From: Nitrososphaeraceae archaeon
GTDB lineage: Archaea; Thermoproteota; Nitrososphaeria; Nitrososphaerales; Nitrososphaeraceae
Assembly (NCBI GenBank): GCA_019246625.1
Contig: JAFAQB010000266.1
Span: 1-64,000 of the forward strand
DNA: 64,000 nt
Direction: 5' to 3'
Each line of letters begins with the position of its first letter. The first letter of the stretch is position 1. A program made the translations under genes and the position numbers. The notes under the pieces were generated by a model. It was not told the DNA's origin, ran no database searches, and saw only the letters and a program-made list of their open reading frames with translations. Shown piece after piece: positions 45,340 through 54,339 of this stretch.

Positions 45340-45753
45340 TTATGTTTTGTCTGATAATGCACCTTCGAGCAATAGTATGGTCCTTAGATGTCTTGCCAAG
45401 TCAGTAACTGTGACAATTCCAACAACTTGTCCTTCTTGCATGATAGGCAATCTTCGGATCCTTTGATTAACCATTCTCTGCACCGCTACTTCTATGGGAG
45501 TATCCGGTTCTGCATATGTTCGGATCTTGGACATGATGTTTGCTATTTGTACTTGCGAAATGTGCAATTCTTTCGCGCATATTTTTTTGATAAAGTCACG
45601 TTCAGTTAAAATTCCTTGTGGCATTCCATCCTTTATAACTATTAATGAGCTAATACCCCTTTCAGACATCAATCTAGCTGCTTCTAGAGCAGTTCTATTC
45701 TCATCTATTGTGACAACTGCCTTCGTCATGATATTTCTAACTGCCTCACCCAT
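45340..45753 (-). CDS. Twin CBS-domain protein
   Basis: 137 residues with two CBS repeats: IMTKAVVTIDENRTALEAAR and ISSLIVIKDGMPQGILTERD in the first, YAEPDTPIEVAVQRM and RRLPIMQEGQVVGIVTVTDL in the second. Such Bateman pairs bind adenine nucleotides and sense energy state. There is no attached enzyme domain. It sits convergent to purE and divergent from purQ, within the purine cluster, which may be meaningful but is not proof of a link. Confidence 0.88.
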   Translation of the reverse strand: MGEAVRNIMTKAVVTIDENRTALEAARLMSERGISSLIVIKDGMPQGILTERDFIKKICAKELHISQVQIANIMSKIRTYAEPDTPIEVAVQRMVNQRIRRLPIMQEGQVVGIVTVTDLARHLRTILLLEGALSDKT

Positions 45754-45867
45754 TGTTTCTAATTTTTCAATTCAGGATAAAAACTTTGTAATTAACTTCT
45801 CAAGCTCAACAACTCAGGATTAGCTAAGGTAAGGCTTCTGGTGTTTCTCTATTCTCAATTTAGACAT

Positions 45868-45877
45868 ATTTTATATA
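45868..45877 (+). promoter_or_regulatory. TATA box of purQ-purL
   Basis: TTTTATATAC lies about 40 bases before ATG 45917 and 25-30 bases before the AT-rich predicted transcript start near 45900. Confidence 0.45.
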
Positions 45878-45916
45878 CACATTCTATTCTTAACATTAAA
45901 GCATAGAGTATTAACA

Positions 45917-46633
45917 ATGCAAAGTTCAATGTTCGATCGAAGGGCTCCGAAGATTGGTATCATAGTGTTCCCTGGTAGTAATTGCGATCGTGACGTTCAT
46001 TATGTCTTAAACAATATTCTCAAGGTACAAGCTGATCTAATCTGGCACAAGAAAAACAATATCGCTCATTATGATGCTATCATAATTCCAGGAGGTTTTA
46101 CGTATGGCGACCGCCTTCGCGCTGGCCTCATCGCTGCCCATAGTCCAATTATTGGGGAGATTAAAAAGATGGCAAAGGAAGGGGTACCTATACTGGGTAT
46201 CTGTAATGGTTTCCAGATACTTGTTGAATCATGTTTGCTCCCCGGAGCTCTAATCAGGAATACATCTCTTAATTTTGTATGTCGATGGACAACTGTTCAG
46301 GTTCATAACAATAAGACACCCTTTACAATTGGATTTTCAAAATATCAAAAGGTTTCTATTCCAATTGCCCATGGTGAAGGAAGATATCTAGTCGATACTA
46401 CAGTTTTAGGATATTTAAAGAAGAACAACCAAATTGTCCTTAGATATGTCAATGACGATCCGAATGGATCTATGAATCTAGTCGCCGCTGTCTGTAATGA
46501 AGAAGGAAACGTAATGGGCATGATGCCGCATCCTGAAAGGGCTAGTGAAAATATTCTTTGTCCTACAAAAAGTAACAATAGTGCAATATTGATATTTCAT
46601 TCACTCGTGTCTTATTTGCTAAACGAACAATGA
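45917..46633 (+). CDS. purQ: FGAM synthase glutaminase subunit PurQ
   Basis: 238 residues, class I glutamine amidotransferase. The nucleophile Cys is in LGICNGFQIL, and the His/Glu pair is in GMMPHPERASE. N-terminal IIVFPGSNCDRDV and GGFTYGDRLRAG are specific for PurQ. It supplies ammonia to PurL, with PurS bridging. Followed by purL after about 45 bases. Confidence 0.95.
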   Translation: MQSSMFDRRAPKIGIIVFPGSNCDRDVHYVLNNILKVQADLIWHKKNNIAHYDAIIIPGGFTYGDRLRAGLIAAHSPIIGEIKKMAKEGVPILGICNGFQILVESCLLPGALIRNTSLNFVCRWTTVQVHNNKTPFTIGFSKYQKVSIPIAHGEGRYLVDTTVLGYLKKNNQIVLRYVNDDPNGSMNLVAAVCNEEGNVMGMMPHPERASENILCPTKSNNSAILIFHSLVSYLLNEQ

Positions 46634-46677
46634 CATTATAATATGCTTAAGTATAACCCCATTTGCCCATTCTCATA

Positions 46678-48858
46678 ATGCTGACTGATAAGGAAGTTTG
46701 CTATCTGAAATATAAATTAGGACGTGAACCAAGTGCGGTCGAATTAGAGATTATCGGTGCGCAATGGTCTGAGCACTGTTCATATAAATCTTCCAAAAAA
46801 TACATAAGATTATTGCCTACTATCGGACCTCGAGTAGTAACCGGTCTAGCAAATGATGTTGGAATATTAGACGTTGGAGATGGATACGTTGTCACCGTCC
46901 ACATAGAAAGCCACAACCATCCTTCCGCTGTCGAGCCGTACGGCGGCGCTGCCACTGGTGTTGGAGGTATCATAAGAGACATAATCTCCATGGGCAGTCG
47001 CCCCATTGCGATCCTCGATTCATTGAGATTTGCACCTATTGTGGTGGAAGAGAAGACAAAAGTAAAGTCAAAATGGCTTTTCAAAAATGTTGTACGCGGC
47101 ATCGCAGAATATGGTAACTGCATAGGTATACCCACAGTAGGAGGCGAAGTAGAATTTGATCCATGTTTTGAGGATTATTGTCTTGTAGATGTTGCTTCTA
47201 TAGGTGTGGCTCAAAGCGAACAAGTTATCGCAAACAAGGTCGATAACGATGATTTGATCATTCTAGCTGGTGGGCCTACTGGCAGAGATGGAATTCACGG
47301 GGCATCATTTGCGTCAGCTATCTTAGAAGGAGAGAATAGATCTGCAGTACAAATCCCGGATCCATTTTTGGAAAAGTTACTGGTTGATGCGACAGTTGAA
47401 GCAACAGAACGAGGATGCATAAAGGCAATAAAGGATTTAGGAGGAGGCGGACTCTCTTGTTGCCTATCGGAAGCATCTGATAATTTGAAAAAGGGCTTTG
47501 ATGTAGAATTGACCAAAGTTTATCTAAAGCATAACGACATGTCACCAGCCGAAATAATGATATCTGAATCACAGGAAAGAATGCTGTATATAACAGACAA
47601 TTCAAAAGTGCAAACAATAAGATCCATATTCGATAAGTACGACATCACACATGCTACAATTGGTAAAGTCATAGACAGTCAAAATGTAGTGATTCGATTC
47701 CAAGGGAAGGTTGTTACGGCATTGCCGTCCCACCTCTTTGCCCATGCACCTCTCTTGGATAGAGAAACTGAAAAGCCCGAGTATTTAAGTAAATTAAAGA
47801 AATTTTTTGATATACGACAAGATAATAACATTAATGAGATTTTATTTCAACTCTTATCTAACCCTAGTATCGCTAATAAGAAATGGGTTTATCAGCAATA
47901 TGATCATGAAGTTGGTTTACGGACAATTCTAAAACCTGGTTGCGGCGATGCATGTGTCTTAAGAATTGGCAACGGCAAATTCATTTCAGTTAAGCTAGAT
48001 GGAAACTCCAAACACTGTTACTTGGATCCTTATCAAGGAACGCTAGGTATTCTGTCTGAGGCATGCAGAAATGTCATCTCCACTGGAGCCCAACCAATAG
48101 GGATAATAGATCATTTGCAATTTGGGAGTCCCGATGATCCAAGCATATTTTGGACTTTTGTCCAAGCAATAAATGCAGTAGCTGATTTTTGCAAGTATAT
48201 GGATATTCCTGTAGTAGGAGGCAAAGTGAGCTTTTATAACGAGACCGCCAAGGGAGCGATAAAGCCTTCTCCTGTTATAGGATCGTTAGGGTTGATTGAA
48301 AAACAGTCTTCCATCGTTGATCTATCCCTTAAAGCTAATGACTTTATTTTTATAATAGGATCAACCTCAGATGAAATGGGTGGTTCTGAATACTACGAAT
48401 CATATCATCATATAAGCGGGGGAAACGTACCAAAGTTAGACTTGACCGTTGATAAACTTAATTCAAAGGCTGTATTGCAACTAATCTCAAAAAATCTGGT
48501 TAATTGTGTTCATGATTGTTCGAAGGGTGGATTGGCTGTAGCAGTCTGCGAAATGGCAATAGCTGGAAATGTGGGATTAGATATGAATCTTAATTTGATT
48601 CCTAACTCTTGCTCTAGATTAGATAATCTTCTCTTTTCAGAGTCTCAATCGCGTTATATTATCGGAACCAAGCAACCAAGCACGGTCCAGAAGATACTTT
48701 CAGAATTCAAAGAACTCCGTTTTGCTCAGATTGGGAGAGCAGGTGAGAGCAATCAACGTGTGAAATTCATGGGCAAAAACAAGGGATTAGTTGTGGATAT
48801 TCCTATTAAAAAATTATCGGAGAGCTCCAAGGCATTAGAAAGAATGATGGATAACTGA
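46678..48858 (+). CDS. purL: FGAM synthase large subunit PurL
   Basis: 726 residues from ATG 46678. This is the small PurL form that needs PurQ and PurS. ATP and substrate motifs include GAQWSEHCSYKSSKKYI, HIESHNHPSAVEPYGGAATG, GPTGRDGIHGASFAS and KDLGGGGLSCCLSE. A TTG at 46663 would add five residues. It catalyses ATP- and ammonia-dependent conversion of FGAR to FGAM. Confidence 0.95.
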   Translation: MLTDKEVCYLKYKLGREPSAVELEIIGAQWSEHCSYKSSKKYIRLLPTIGPRVVTGLANDVGILDVGDGYVVTVHIESHNHPSAVEPYGGAATGVGGIIRDIISMGSRPIAILDSLRFAPIVVEEKTKVKSKWLFKNVVRGIAEYGNCIGIPTVGGEVEFDPCFEDYCLVDVASIGVAQSEQVIANKVDNDDLIILAGGPTGRDGIHGASFASAILEGENRSAVQIPDPFLEKLLVDATVEATERGCIKAIKDLGGGGLSCCLSEASDNLKKGFDVELTKVYLKHNDMSPAEIMISESQERMLYITDNSKVQTIRSIFDKYDITHATIGKVIDSQNVVIRFQGKVVTALPSHLFAHAPLLDRETEKPEYLSKLKKFFDIRQDNNINEILFQLLSNPSIANKKWVYQQYDHEVGLRTILKPGCGDACVLRIGNGKFISVKLDGNSKHCYLDPYQGTLGILSEACRNVISTGAQPIGIIDHLQFGSPDDPSIFWTFVQAINAVADFCKYMDIPVVGGKVSFYNETAKGAIKPSPVIGSLGLIEKQSSIVDLSLKANDFIFIIGSTSDEMGGSEYYESYHHISGGNVPKLDLTVDKLNSKAVLQLISKNLVNCVHDCSKGGLAVAVCEMAIAGNVGLDMNLNLIPNSCSRLDNLLFSESQSRYIIGTKQPSTVQKILSEFKELRFAQIGRAGESNQRVKFMGKNKGLVVDIPIKKLSESSKALERMMDN

Positions 48859-49092
48859 ACTCGGGTTTGATCTTTATCTTGTTTGGTAGTGGTTTTTGGT
48901 TTATTCACTTGCTTTCCTGGCACCGTAATATAGACTGTATGGTATTATATATAACTAAAAGGATATACGCCAAAGTTTTTTAGAGGTTTACTATATGATA
49001 TGTCACAAGGGATAAACTTATGTATAGAGTTTATTACAAAAGTTCAACGCATAACCTTTTAGAAGAGAATTTTGCAGAGGCACAGGTATAGA

Positions 49093-50532
49093 ATGGTTCA
49101 GGAAAACTGTGGCGTGGTTGGTATGTTTTCGCTCGGTGGTCACAATGTTATATCTCTTGTCATTGATGCTTTACGTACTTTGCAACACAGAGGCCAAGAA
49201 TCCTGGGGGCTTGCGATTCCTGGCAAACCACCCCTGAAGCGATTGGGCTTGGTTTCTGCAGCAGCCTCAGATTTTCAATCCATAGTAAAGAAGTTTACCT
49301 CGCATGCTGCAATTGGCCACGTTCGCTATTCGACATTCGGTAAGAGCACATTGGAAAATGCTCAGCCATTGAAAATAAAGGATCTATGTATTGCACACAA
49401 CGGAACAATTGCAAATGTTGAAGAGTTATCAACTATGGTTGGCGGTTGCACTTTTACTCCGCACACTATGAGCGATACGCTCATCGCAGCTCAACGTCTA
49501 GTGATGCACATGGCCAATGAAGGAGACATGACTAAAGCTTTGTCCATTTTAAAGCGAGAAATGATCGGTTCCTTCTGCTTCACATTTCTAACTGACAGTG
49601 GTTCAGTTTACGCTGCTCGTGATACCAGGGGTTTCCGTCCATTGATATTGGGACACCACAGAGACACTAATACATACATAGTGGTATCAGAATCTTGTGC
49701 TCTATCCGCTTTAGGAGCAAAAATAATTCGAGATGTATCACCGGGAGAGCTTTTGAAAATGAATAAAGATGGGATTGAATTCAGCCAATTCTCTGCGGAA
49801 AAATCTCATGCACATTGTGCATTTGAGTATACTTACTTTGCACATCCAAGCAGCGTCATAGAGGGTGTGAACGTATACGAGGCAAGACAAAGGATAGGTC
49901 TATTATTAGCCAAGAAGTTTCCGATTAAGGATGCTGATGTCGTAATACCAGTACCCGATTCTGCTCGACCTGCTGCTTTCGCATATTCACAAGAATTAGG
50001 TCTTGACTATGAAGAAGGGTTACTTAAGGACAGGTATAGAAAAAAAGGTTCGAATCGTAGCTTCATAGAACCATATCGTGAAGACAGATTGGAAATTAAC
50101 AAAGGAATCATACCGATTCGCGAAGTTATTAAAGGTAAGCATGTAGTTGTCATTGACGATAGCATTGTTAGAGGGACAAGCTCAGCATCCATAGTCCAAA
50201 TCCTTCGTGCTGCTGGTGCAAAAAAGATCAGCATGATTATCACATATCCTCCAATTCGCTATCCCTGCTATGCAGGTATTGACTTTCCTTCTCAACAAGA
50301 ACTAATAGCATATCAGCAAGCTAAAGGAGAATGCTCAAATACTGATATTGGAACAAGGGTTTCCAATATCATTCATGCTGACCATGTTGCTTATAATGAC
50401 ACTTCGAGTCTATCCAGCGCGATAGGAATTTCTCGTGAAGATTTATGTTTCAGCTGTTCTACTGGAGATTATACCCCGCTTGGGATTAAACCCATTTTTA
50501 GGTCAAGATTACAGACAAAAGGTGAGGAATAA
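49093..50532 (+). CDS. purF: Amidophosphoribosyltransferase PurF
   Basis: Commits PRPP and glutamine to purine synthesis. From ATG 49093 the protein starts MVQENCGVVG, so the catalytic Cys is residue 6 after a five-residue propeptide. The glutaminase domain shows TLQHRGQESWGLA and HVRYSTFG. The phosphoribosyltransferase domain has the PRPP loop VVVIDDSIVRGTSS. Cysteines in SCSTGDY near the end and in the PIRYPCYAG segment fit the Fe-S form found in Bacillus and archaea. A TTG at 49072 is the other possible start. Confidence 0.95.
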   Translation: MVQENCGVVGMFSLGGHNVISLVIDALRTLQHRGQESWGLAIPGKPPLKRLGLVSAAASDFQSIVKKFTSHAAIGHVRYSTFGKSTLENAQPLKIKDLCIAHNGTIANVEELSTMVGGCTFTPHTMSDTLIAAQRLVMHMANEGDMTKALSILKREMIGSFCFTFLTDSGSVYAARDTRGFRPLILGHHRDTNTYIVVSESCALSALGAKIIRDVSPGELLKMNKDGIEFSQFSAEKSHAHCAFEYTYFAHPSSVIEGVNVYEARQRIGLLLAKKFPIKDADVVIPVPDSARPAAFAYSQELGLDYEEGLLKDRYRKKGSNRSFIEPYREDRLEINKGIIPIREVIKGKHVVVIDDSIVRGTSSASIVQILRAAGAKKISMIITYPPIRYPCYAGIDFPSQQELIAYQQAKGECSNTDIGTRVSNIIHADHVAYNDTSSLSSAIGISREDLCFSCSTGDYTPLGIKPIFRSRLQTKGEE

Positions 50533-50542
50533 AGTTCTTACA

Positions 50543-50848
50543 TTAGTGACTGGAGTGTATTTTGGCTTTACCAGGTAATTCGCCAGCCGATTTCACATTG
50601 CAACTACTTACAACTGGATTATAGATGCGCAGCTCTTCACAAAGGTTACGAACAACTTTTTCAGCTTCATTTTCGGACTTTTCGCTTATTATAATTTTCA
50701 AAGTCTTCGCTGACCTTACTGATTCGATGCTCGAATATCCTCCCCTAATAACAAGGTCTCGATGAATAGTTTCTCCTTCTGGATCATTGATATCTGGCTT
50801 GTTTTCAATTGTTACAATAACGATAAATTTTGGCATGGTTGTCGACAT
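50543..50848 (-). CDS. purS: FGAM synthase bridging subunit PurS
   Basis: 101 residues. The family pattern is IVTIENKPDINDPEGETIHR, then LVIRGGYSSIESVRSAKTLK and EAEKVVRNLCEELRIYNPVV. PurS dimers join PurQ to PurL and channel ammonia. It is convergent to purF and separate from purQ-purL, so the three subunits are under at least two promoters. Confidence 0.93.
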   Translation of the reverse strand: MSTTMPKFIVIVTIENKPDINDPEGETIHRDLVIRGGYSSIESVRSAKTLKIIISEKSENEAEKVVRNLCEELRIYNPVVSSCNVKSAGELPGKAKIHSSH

Positions 50849-50956
50849 GATGAAATCACCATGCTGGATTTAACAATTGGGATTGTAGACCGTGATAAAA
50901 TATACCGAAACTATTAATTATCTTCGGATATGGAACTGAATGAGTTGAGCCACCTT

Positions 50957-51031
50957 GGTCATGTAGCTCAGCCTGGCCAGAGCGAAGGTTTTGTAAACCT
51001 TAGGTCGTGGGTCCAAATCCCACCATGACCT
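50957..51031 (+). tRNA. tRNA-Thr(TGT)
   Basis: Intron-free cloverleaf: acceptor GGTCATG/CATGACC, D stem GCTC/GAGC, anticodon stem AAGGT/ACCTT with loop TTTGTAA (anticodon TGT), variable AGGTC, T stem GTGGG/CCCAC with loop TCCAAAT, discriminator T as usual for archaeal tRNA-Thr. 75 bases. The purC frame opens directly after it. Confidence 0.95.
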
Positions 51032-51109
51032 TTGCTTTTAGATCCCGAACTCGTAATGACAAGCTCAGATCACAAGACATTTTATCCTATAAAAGAATAT
51101 ATCGTCTCT

Positions 51110-51949
51110 ATGAAATTACTGCGTCGGGGAAAGGTAAAAGACATTTATGATTTGCAGAATGGAGATATTTTATTGCACTTTACTGACCGTATTTCTGCAT
51201 TCGACGTAGGGATGACTACGCCTATACCTAGGAAAGGTGAAGTCCTTTGTAGATTTGCGGAATTCTGGTTTAACAATCTTGGTGTAAGGCATCACATGCT
51301 AAGATTAAAAGACAAAGATAAATTAATAGCAAAAAAGATGGATATGATACCGATAGAATGTATAGTAAGAGGGTATTTTTACGGCAGTTTACTGGACCGC
51401 TACGGTAAAGAGCCACTTGCATCCATGATCCCAAAAAATTTTCATCCTATAAAGGCTGCAAAGCTGATTGACCCAATCTTTGATCCAACCACCAAGTCAG
51501 AGCAACATGACGAGCCAATTACCAAGAGCGATATAGTATCGTCTGGGCTTTTGTCGAACAAAGAATTTGATTATCTTAGGGAAACATCAATAAACCTGTA
51601 CAAAAAAATGAGCCTTATCGTAGGGAAGTCTGGATTCCTAATTGCAGATGTTAAGTTTGAGTTCGGGCGAGAGCCCAAAACTGGAGAGCTATCGTTAGGT
51701 GACTCATTAGGTCCTGACGAGTATCGTCTGTGGCTAGCTAGCAGTTACTCGCTTGGAAGAACTCAGGAAAGTTATGATAAGCAACTATTAAGAGACTGGC
51801 TTATACAAACTGGATTCAAAGATAGATTAGATCGACTCGCAAAAGAAGGAAAAAAACCTGATCTGCCAACAATACCTGATGAACTGGTAGCCAAGTTGAG
51901 TAGTAGATATATATACGCCTATGAGAAAATCACTAGAACAAAGTTTTGA
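51110..51949 (+). CDS. purC: SAICAR synthase PurC
   Basis: Joins aspartate to CAIR with ATP. The family start is LLRRGKVKDIYDL; other motifs are LHFTDRISAFDVGMTTPIPR, IECIVRGYFYGSLLDRYGK, DVKFEFGREP and DSLGPDEYRLW. ATG 51110 gives 279 residues starting MKLLRRGKV, as in homologues. Upstream in-frame starts at ATG 51056 and TTG 51032 touch the tRNA; the gene may be read through from tRNA-Thr. Confidence 0.93.
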   Translation: MKLLRRGKVKDIYDLQNGDILLHFTDRISAFDVGMTTPIPRKGEVLCRFAEFWFNNLGVRHHMLRLKDKDKLIAKKMDMIPIECIVRGYFYGSLLDRYGKEPLASMIPKNFHPIKAAKLIDPIFDPTTKSEQHDEPITKSDIVSSGLLSNKEFDYLRETSINLYKKMSLIVGKSGFLIADVKFEFGREPKTGELSLGDSLGPDEYRLWLASSYSLGRTQESYDKQLLRDWLIQTGFKDRLDRLAKEGKKPDLPTIPDELVAKLSSRYIYAYEKITRTKF

Positions 51950-51974
51950 TGATCGTGTAGCTCACTATTGCTAC

Positions 51975-52394
51975 CTACTCTACAGTTATCATAAAAATTC
52001 CTTTTGTCAGCGGATCCTTTAGAGAAAGGACCATTTCCCTAGGAATATCACAGGAAGCTTTGTCACAACCGATTGAGATCGTTCTGGGACAGATAAAAGT
52101 CGACTTGCGAATGACGATATCATGGTGGCTGGAAAGTAAAAGTTCTGCACTACCACGACCCCTAATTTCGAACGAGCTGTTTCCAACGATAATTTCAATC
52201 TTTGCTAACGAGTCGTCATTCTTCAAAGCGCGTTGCAATATATGATTTATATCAGTACAAGACTTGTTCGCCCTGACTCCAACTATGCAATCTCCTCTTA
52301 AGCTTAGTTTCTCATCCTTTGTTATTTCTATTGTCCTTGGATGAAGTGACTGTATATTCACGTGACCGTAGAACCTCACTTCATCTTGTGGCAT
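51975..52394 (-). CDS. DUF371 protein
   Basis: 139 residues from ATG 52394. The archaeal DUF371 pattern is plain: VRFYGHVNIQSLHPRTIEIT, LRGDCIVGVRANKSC, then HHDIVIRKSTFICPRTISIG and CDKASCDIPREMV. Function is unknown; conserved Cys and Arg positions suggest an enzyme or nucleotide binder. Starts at 52439 and 52451 are possible, but a TTTAAATTTA box near 52430 predicts initiation close to 52405 and favours 52394. Confidence 0.82.
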   Translation of the reverse strand: MPQDEVRFYGHVNIQSLHPRTIEITKDEKLSLRGDCIVGVRANKSCTDINHILQRALKNDDSLAKIEIIVGNSSFEIRGRGSAELLLSSHHDIVIRKSTFICPRTISIGCDKASCDIPREMVLSLKDPLTKGIFMITVE

Positions 52395-52423
52395 GCCAAT
52401 ATACGATTTCAACTTTGAAGGTA

Positions 52424-52436
52424 AATTTAAATTAAA
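52424..52436. promoter_or_regulatory. Shared divergent promoter for DUF371 and proteasome genes
   Basis: AAATTTAAATTAA is TATA-like in both directions. It lies about 25-35 bases before the psmA TTG (52461) and before the DUF371 ATG (52394). Confidence 0.4.
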
Positions 52437-52460
52437 CATTGCGAGGTACAAAAAAATGTA

Positions 52461-53192
52461 TTGTTACCAGCAGCAGCAGGTTATGACCGAGCTATTACTG
52501 TTTTTTCTCCAGACGGGAGACTCTACCAAGTCGAATATGCGATTGAAACAGTTAGAAGAGGAACATTAGCCATAGGAATTAAAAGTAAGACAGGTGTAAT
52601 TCTAGCAGTAGAAGAAAAAGCTAGGAAATTGCAGATCTCCAGTATAACCCAAAAGATCTTTCAAGTTGACGATCACATAGGGGTAGCAGCGGCAGGATAC
52701 ATTCCTGATGCTAGGACTCAGGTCGATCATGCAAGGTTCTTTGCACAAAGTAACCGGTTAATCTATGATGAACCAGTGGATGTCGAAGGTGTGGCAAAAA
52801 ACATTGCTGACATGGCTCAGCAATTTACACAGTATGCGGGTGTGAGACCTTTTGGTGTGGCTTTAATACTTGCAGGAGTTGATAAGAGTGGAGCAGCTCT
52901 TTACCTGACCGACCCGAGTGGCACCTACATTGGATATGATGCCGTAGCTATTGGTGCAGGAAGTGACCAAGTGACCGAGTTCCTAGAAAAGAGTTATAAT
53001 GGTGACATCTCCATGGATGAGGCAAGTGCTCTTGCAATAGAATCAATTTATCTAGTAAGTGAAGACAAAACTGGCACCAGGCATATAAAGATGGCAGTTA
53101 TAGATAACGAAACAAGGACGATGCACAAAGTAGAAGAGGGAGATATTGAAAGGTATGCACAAATGGCACGACAGCGAACTAGTAACAAATGA
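52461..53192 (+). CDS. psmA: Proteasome alpha subunit
   Basis: 243 residues. The N-terminal gate YDRAITVFSPDGRLYQVEYA is diagnostic of archaeal alpha subunits, followed by GTLAIGIKSKTGVILAVEEK and YIGYDAVAIGAGSDQVTEFL. It lacks the catalytic Thr of beta subunits. Seven copies form the outer rings that bind the PAN or Cdc48 ATPase. TTG start. The C-terminus lacks the usual HbYX-like end, which belongs to the ATPase. Confidence 0.95.
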   Translation: MLPAAAGYDRAITVFSPDGRLYQVEYAIETVRRGTLAIGIKSKTGVILAVEEKARKLQISSITQKIFQVDDHIGVAAAGYIPDARTQVDHARFFAQSNRLIYDEPVDVEGVAKNIADMAQQFTQYAGVRPFGVALILAGVDKSGAALYLTDPSGTYIGYDAVAIGAGSDQVTEFLEKSYNGDISMDEASALAIESIYLVSEDKTGTRHIKMAVIDNETRTMHKVEEGDIERYAQMARQRTSNK

Positions 53193-53422
53193 CGACTTTC
53201 CTCGAGATCATTAAAATGGCTGATTTATGGAGGCGGGAATCAGGATAAATGTGCCTAACCTCAATGACTTTCGAATGGTTCGAAAAATCCAGGAAGATTT
53301 GGATCCAATAATTACGAACGCTTTCTGCAACCATGGTAGAAAAGGAAGGGACATTAGGCCGTACCATATTTGAAGCAAATAGTTGTCAAGTAGATTTAAT
53401 CAGGATGCTATTAAGAGAGTAA
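53189..53422 (+). pseudogene. Possible frameshifted short gene after psmA
   Basis: An ATG overlapping the psmA stop (ATGA) opens MTTFLEIIKMADLWRRESG, then stops. A second frame carries VPNLNDFRMVRKIQEDLDPI, and the first frame returns with MVEKEGTLGRTIFEA, VDLIRMLLRE ending just before the next ATG. Two shifts would join them into about 75 residues. The last piece faintly resembles the KEOPS subunit Pcc1. It could be a decayed gene, sequence error or chance. Confidence 0.25.
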
Positions 53423-54274
53423 ATGGGGAAATTTGTAAACATTTGGATAGCTATTCCTGATTCTTCTATCTCCGATGAGCAAACAAAAAGGGATAAGAGT
53501 ATCAAAGTTTCGATGTTTGCTAGAGCATGTTCTATTTTTAGGGTAAGTAGAATTTACATCTATCACGATAAAACGTCCCGCATCGATAGGGAAGATACTA
53601 ATATCTTAAAGATAATTTTACGATATTTGGATACTCCACAGTATTTGAGGAAGATCTTATATTCTCATATGCCCCAACTTGAATATGCCGGAATCCTACA
53701 CCCCATAAAAGCGCCACATCATAAAAAATTCGAAGATATCAAGCACGTCAGAGCCGGTGATATCCGTGTCGGCGTTATCATACTTTTAAAGGGTATCCCC
53801 TATGTGGATATTGGCCTTGGTGTGCTCGTGCCCTATGAAGGCTATCGTAAAAGGGAAGGAGAAAAAGTCAATGTTAAGATCATTTCAGCCTATCCTAATG
53901 TAAAAGTTAGGCAAGCTACTATTGGAGATATTAAAGATTGTTATTGGGGATATGAGGTCAGAGGTGTTCCGAATCTCCACGAATTATTGCAAGAAACCGA
54001 AGGAACAAAAATTATAATTACCTCCAAAAAGGGATCGTACTTCCATAATAAAGAAGGCAGGATTGTTACCTGCCTAAACTCGATTCATAACTTGTTAGTA
54101 GTTTTCGGTGCTCCCCAGAAAGGAGTGGACGAGATATTAGCCAGTGAAGGTCAAAGTATGAAGTCATTTGAATTTGTGGTAAATATGTTTCCATTCCAGG
54201 CAACTGAAACTGTCAGATTAGAGGAGGCGGTATTAGGAACCCTCGCAATCCTCAATTATGCTTTATTCAAATAA
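53423..54274 (+). CDS. SPOUT-class RNA methyltransferase (COG2106)
   Basis: 283 residues. The archaeal relative of human SPOUT1/C9orf114. It begins VNIWIAIPDSSISDE, has a family DDTNILKIILRYLDTPQYLR-like segment (actual EDTNILKIILRYLDTPQYLR) and the knotted C-terminal SAM site NLLVVFGAPQKGVDEILA and MFPFQATETVRLEEAVLGTL. An OB-like insertion is present in the middle. The gene precedes uL3 in many archaea, as here, hinting at a ribosomal RNA target. Confidence 0.88.
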   Translation: MGKFVNIWIAIPDSSISDEQTKRDKSIKVSMFARACSIFRVSRIYIYHDKTSRIDREDTNILKIILRYLDTPQYLRKILYSHMPQLEYAGILHPIKAPHHKKFEDIKHVRAGDIRVGVIILLKGIPYVDIGLGVLVPYEGYRKREGEKVNVKIISAYPNVKVRQATIGDIKDCYWGYEVRGVPNLHELLQETEGTKIIITSKKGSYFHNKEGRIVTCLNSIHNLLVVFGAPQKGVDEILASEGQSMKSFEFVVNMFPFQATETVRLEEAVLGTLAILNYALFK

Positions 54275-54299
54275 ACAATTCGTCTGCATACAAATATAA

Positions 54300-54310
54300 A
54301 TATAAATTTA
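54300..54310 (+). promoter_or_regulatory. TATA box of ribosomal operon
   Basis: ATATAAATTTA lies about 30-40 bases before the uL3 ATG (54340), giving a very short leader. Confidence 0.5.
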
Positions 54311-54339
54311 TTAAAGGGCGTCAACGTTTTGCTTTATCT

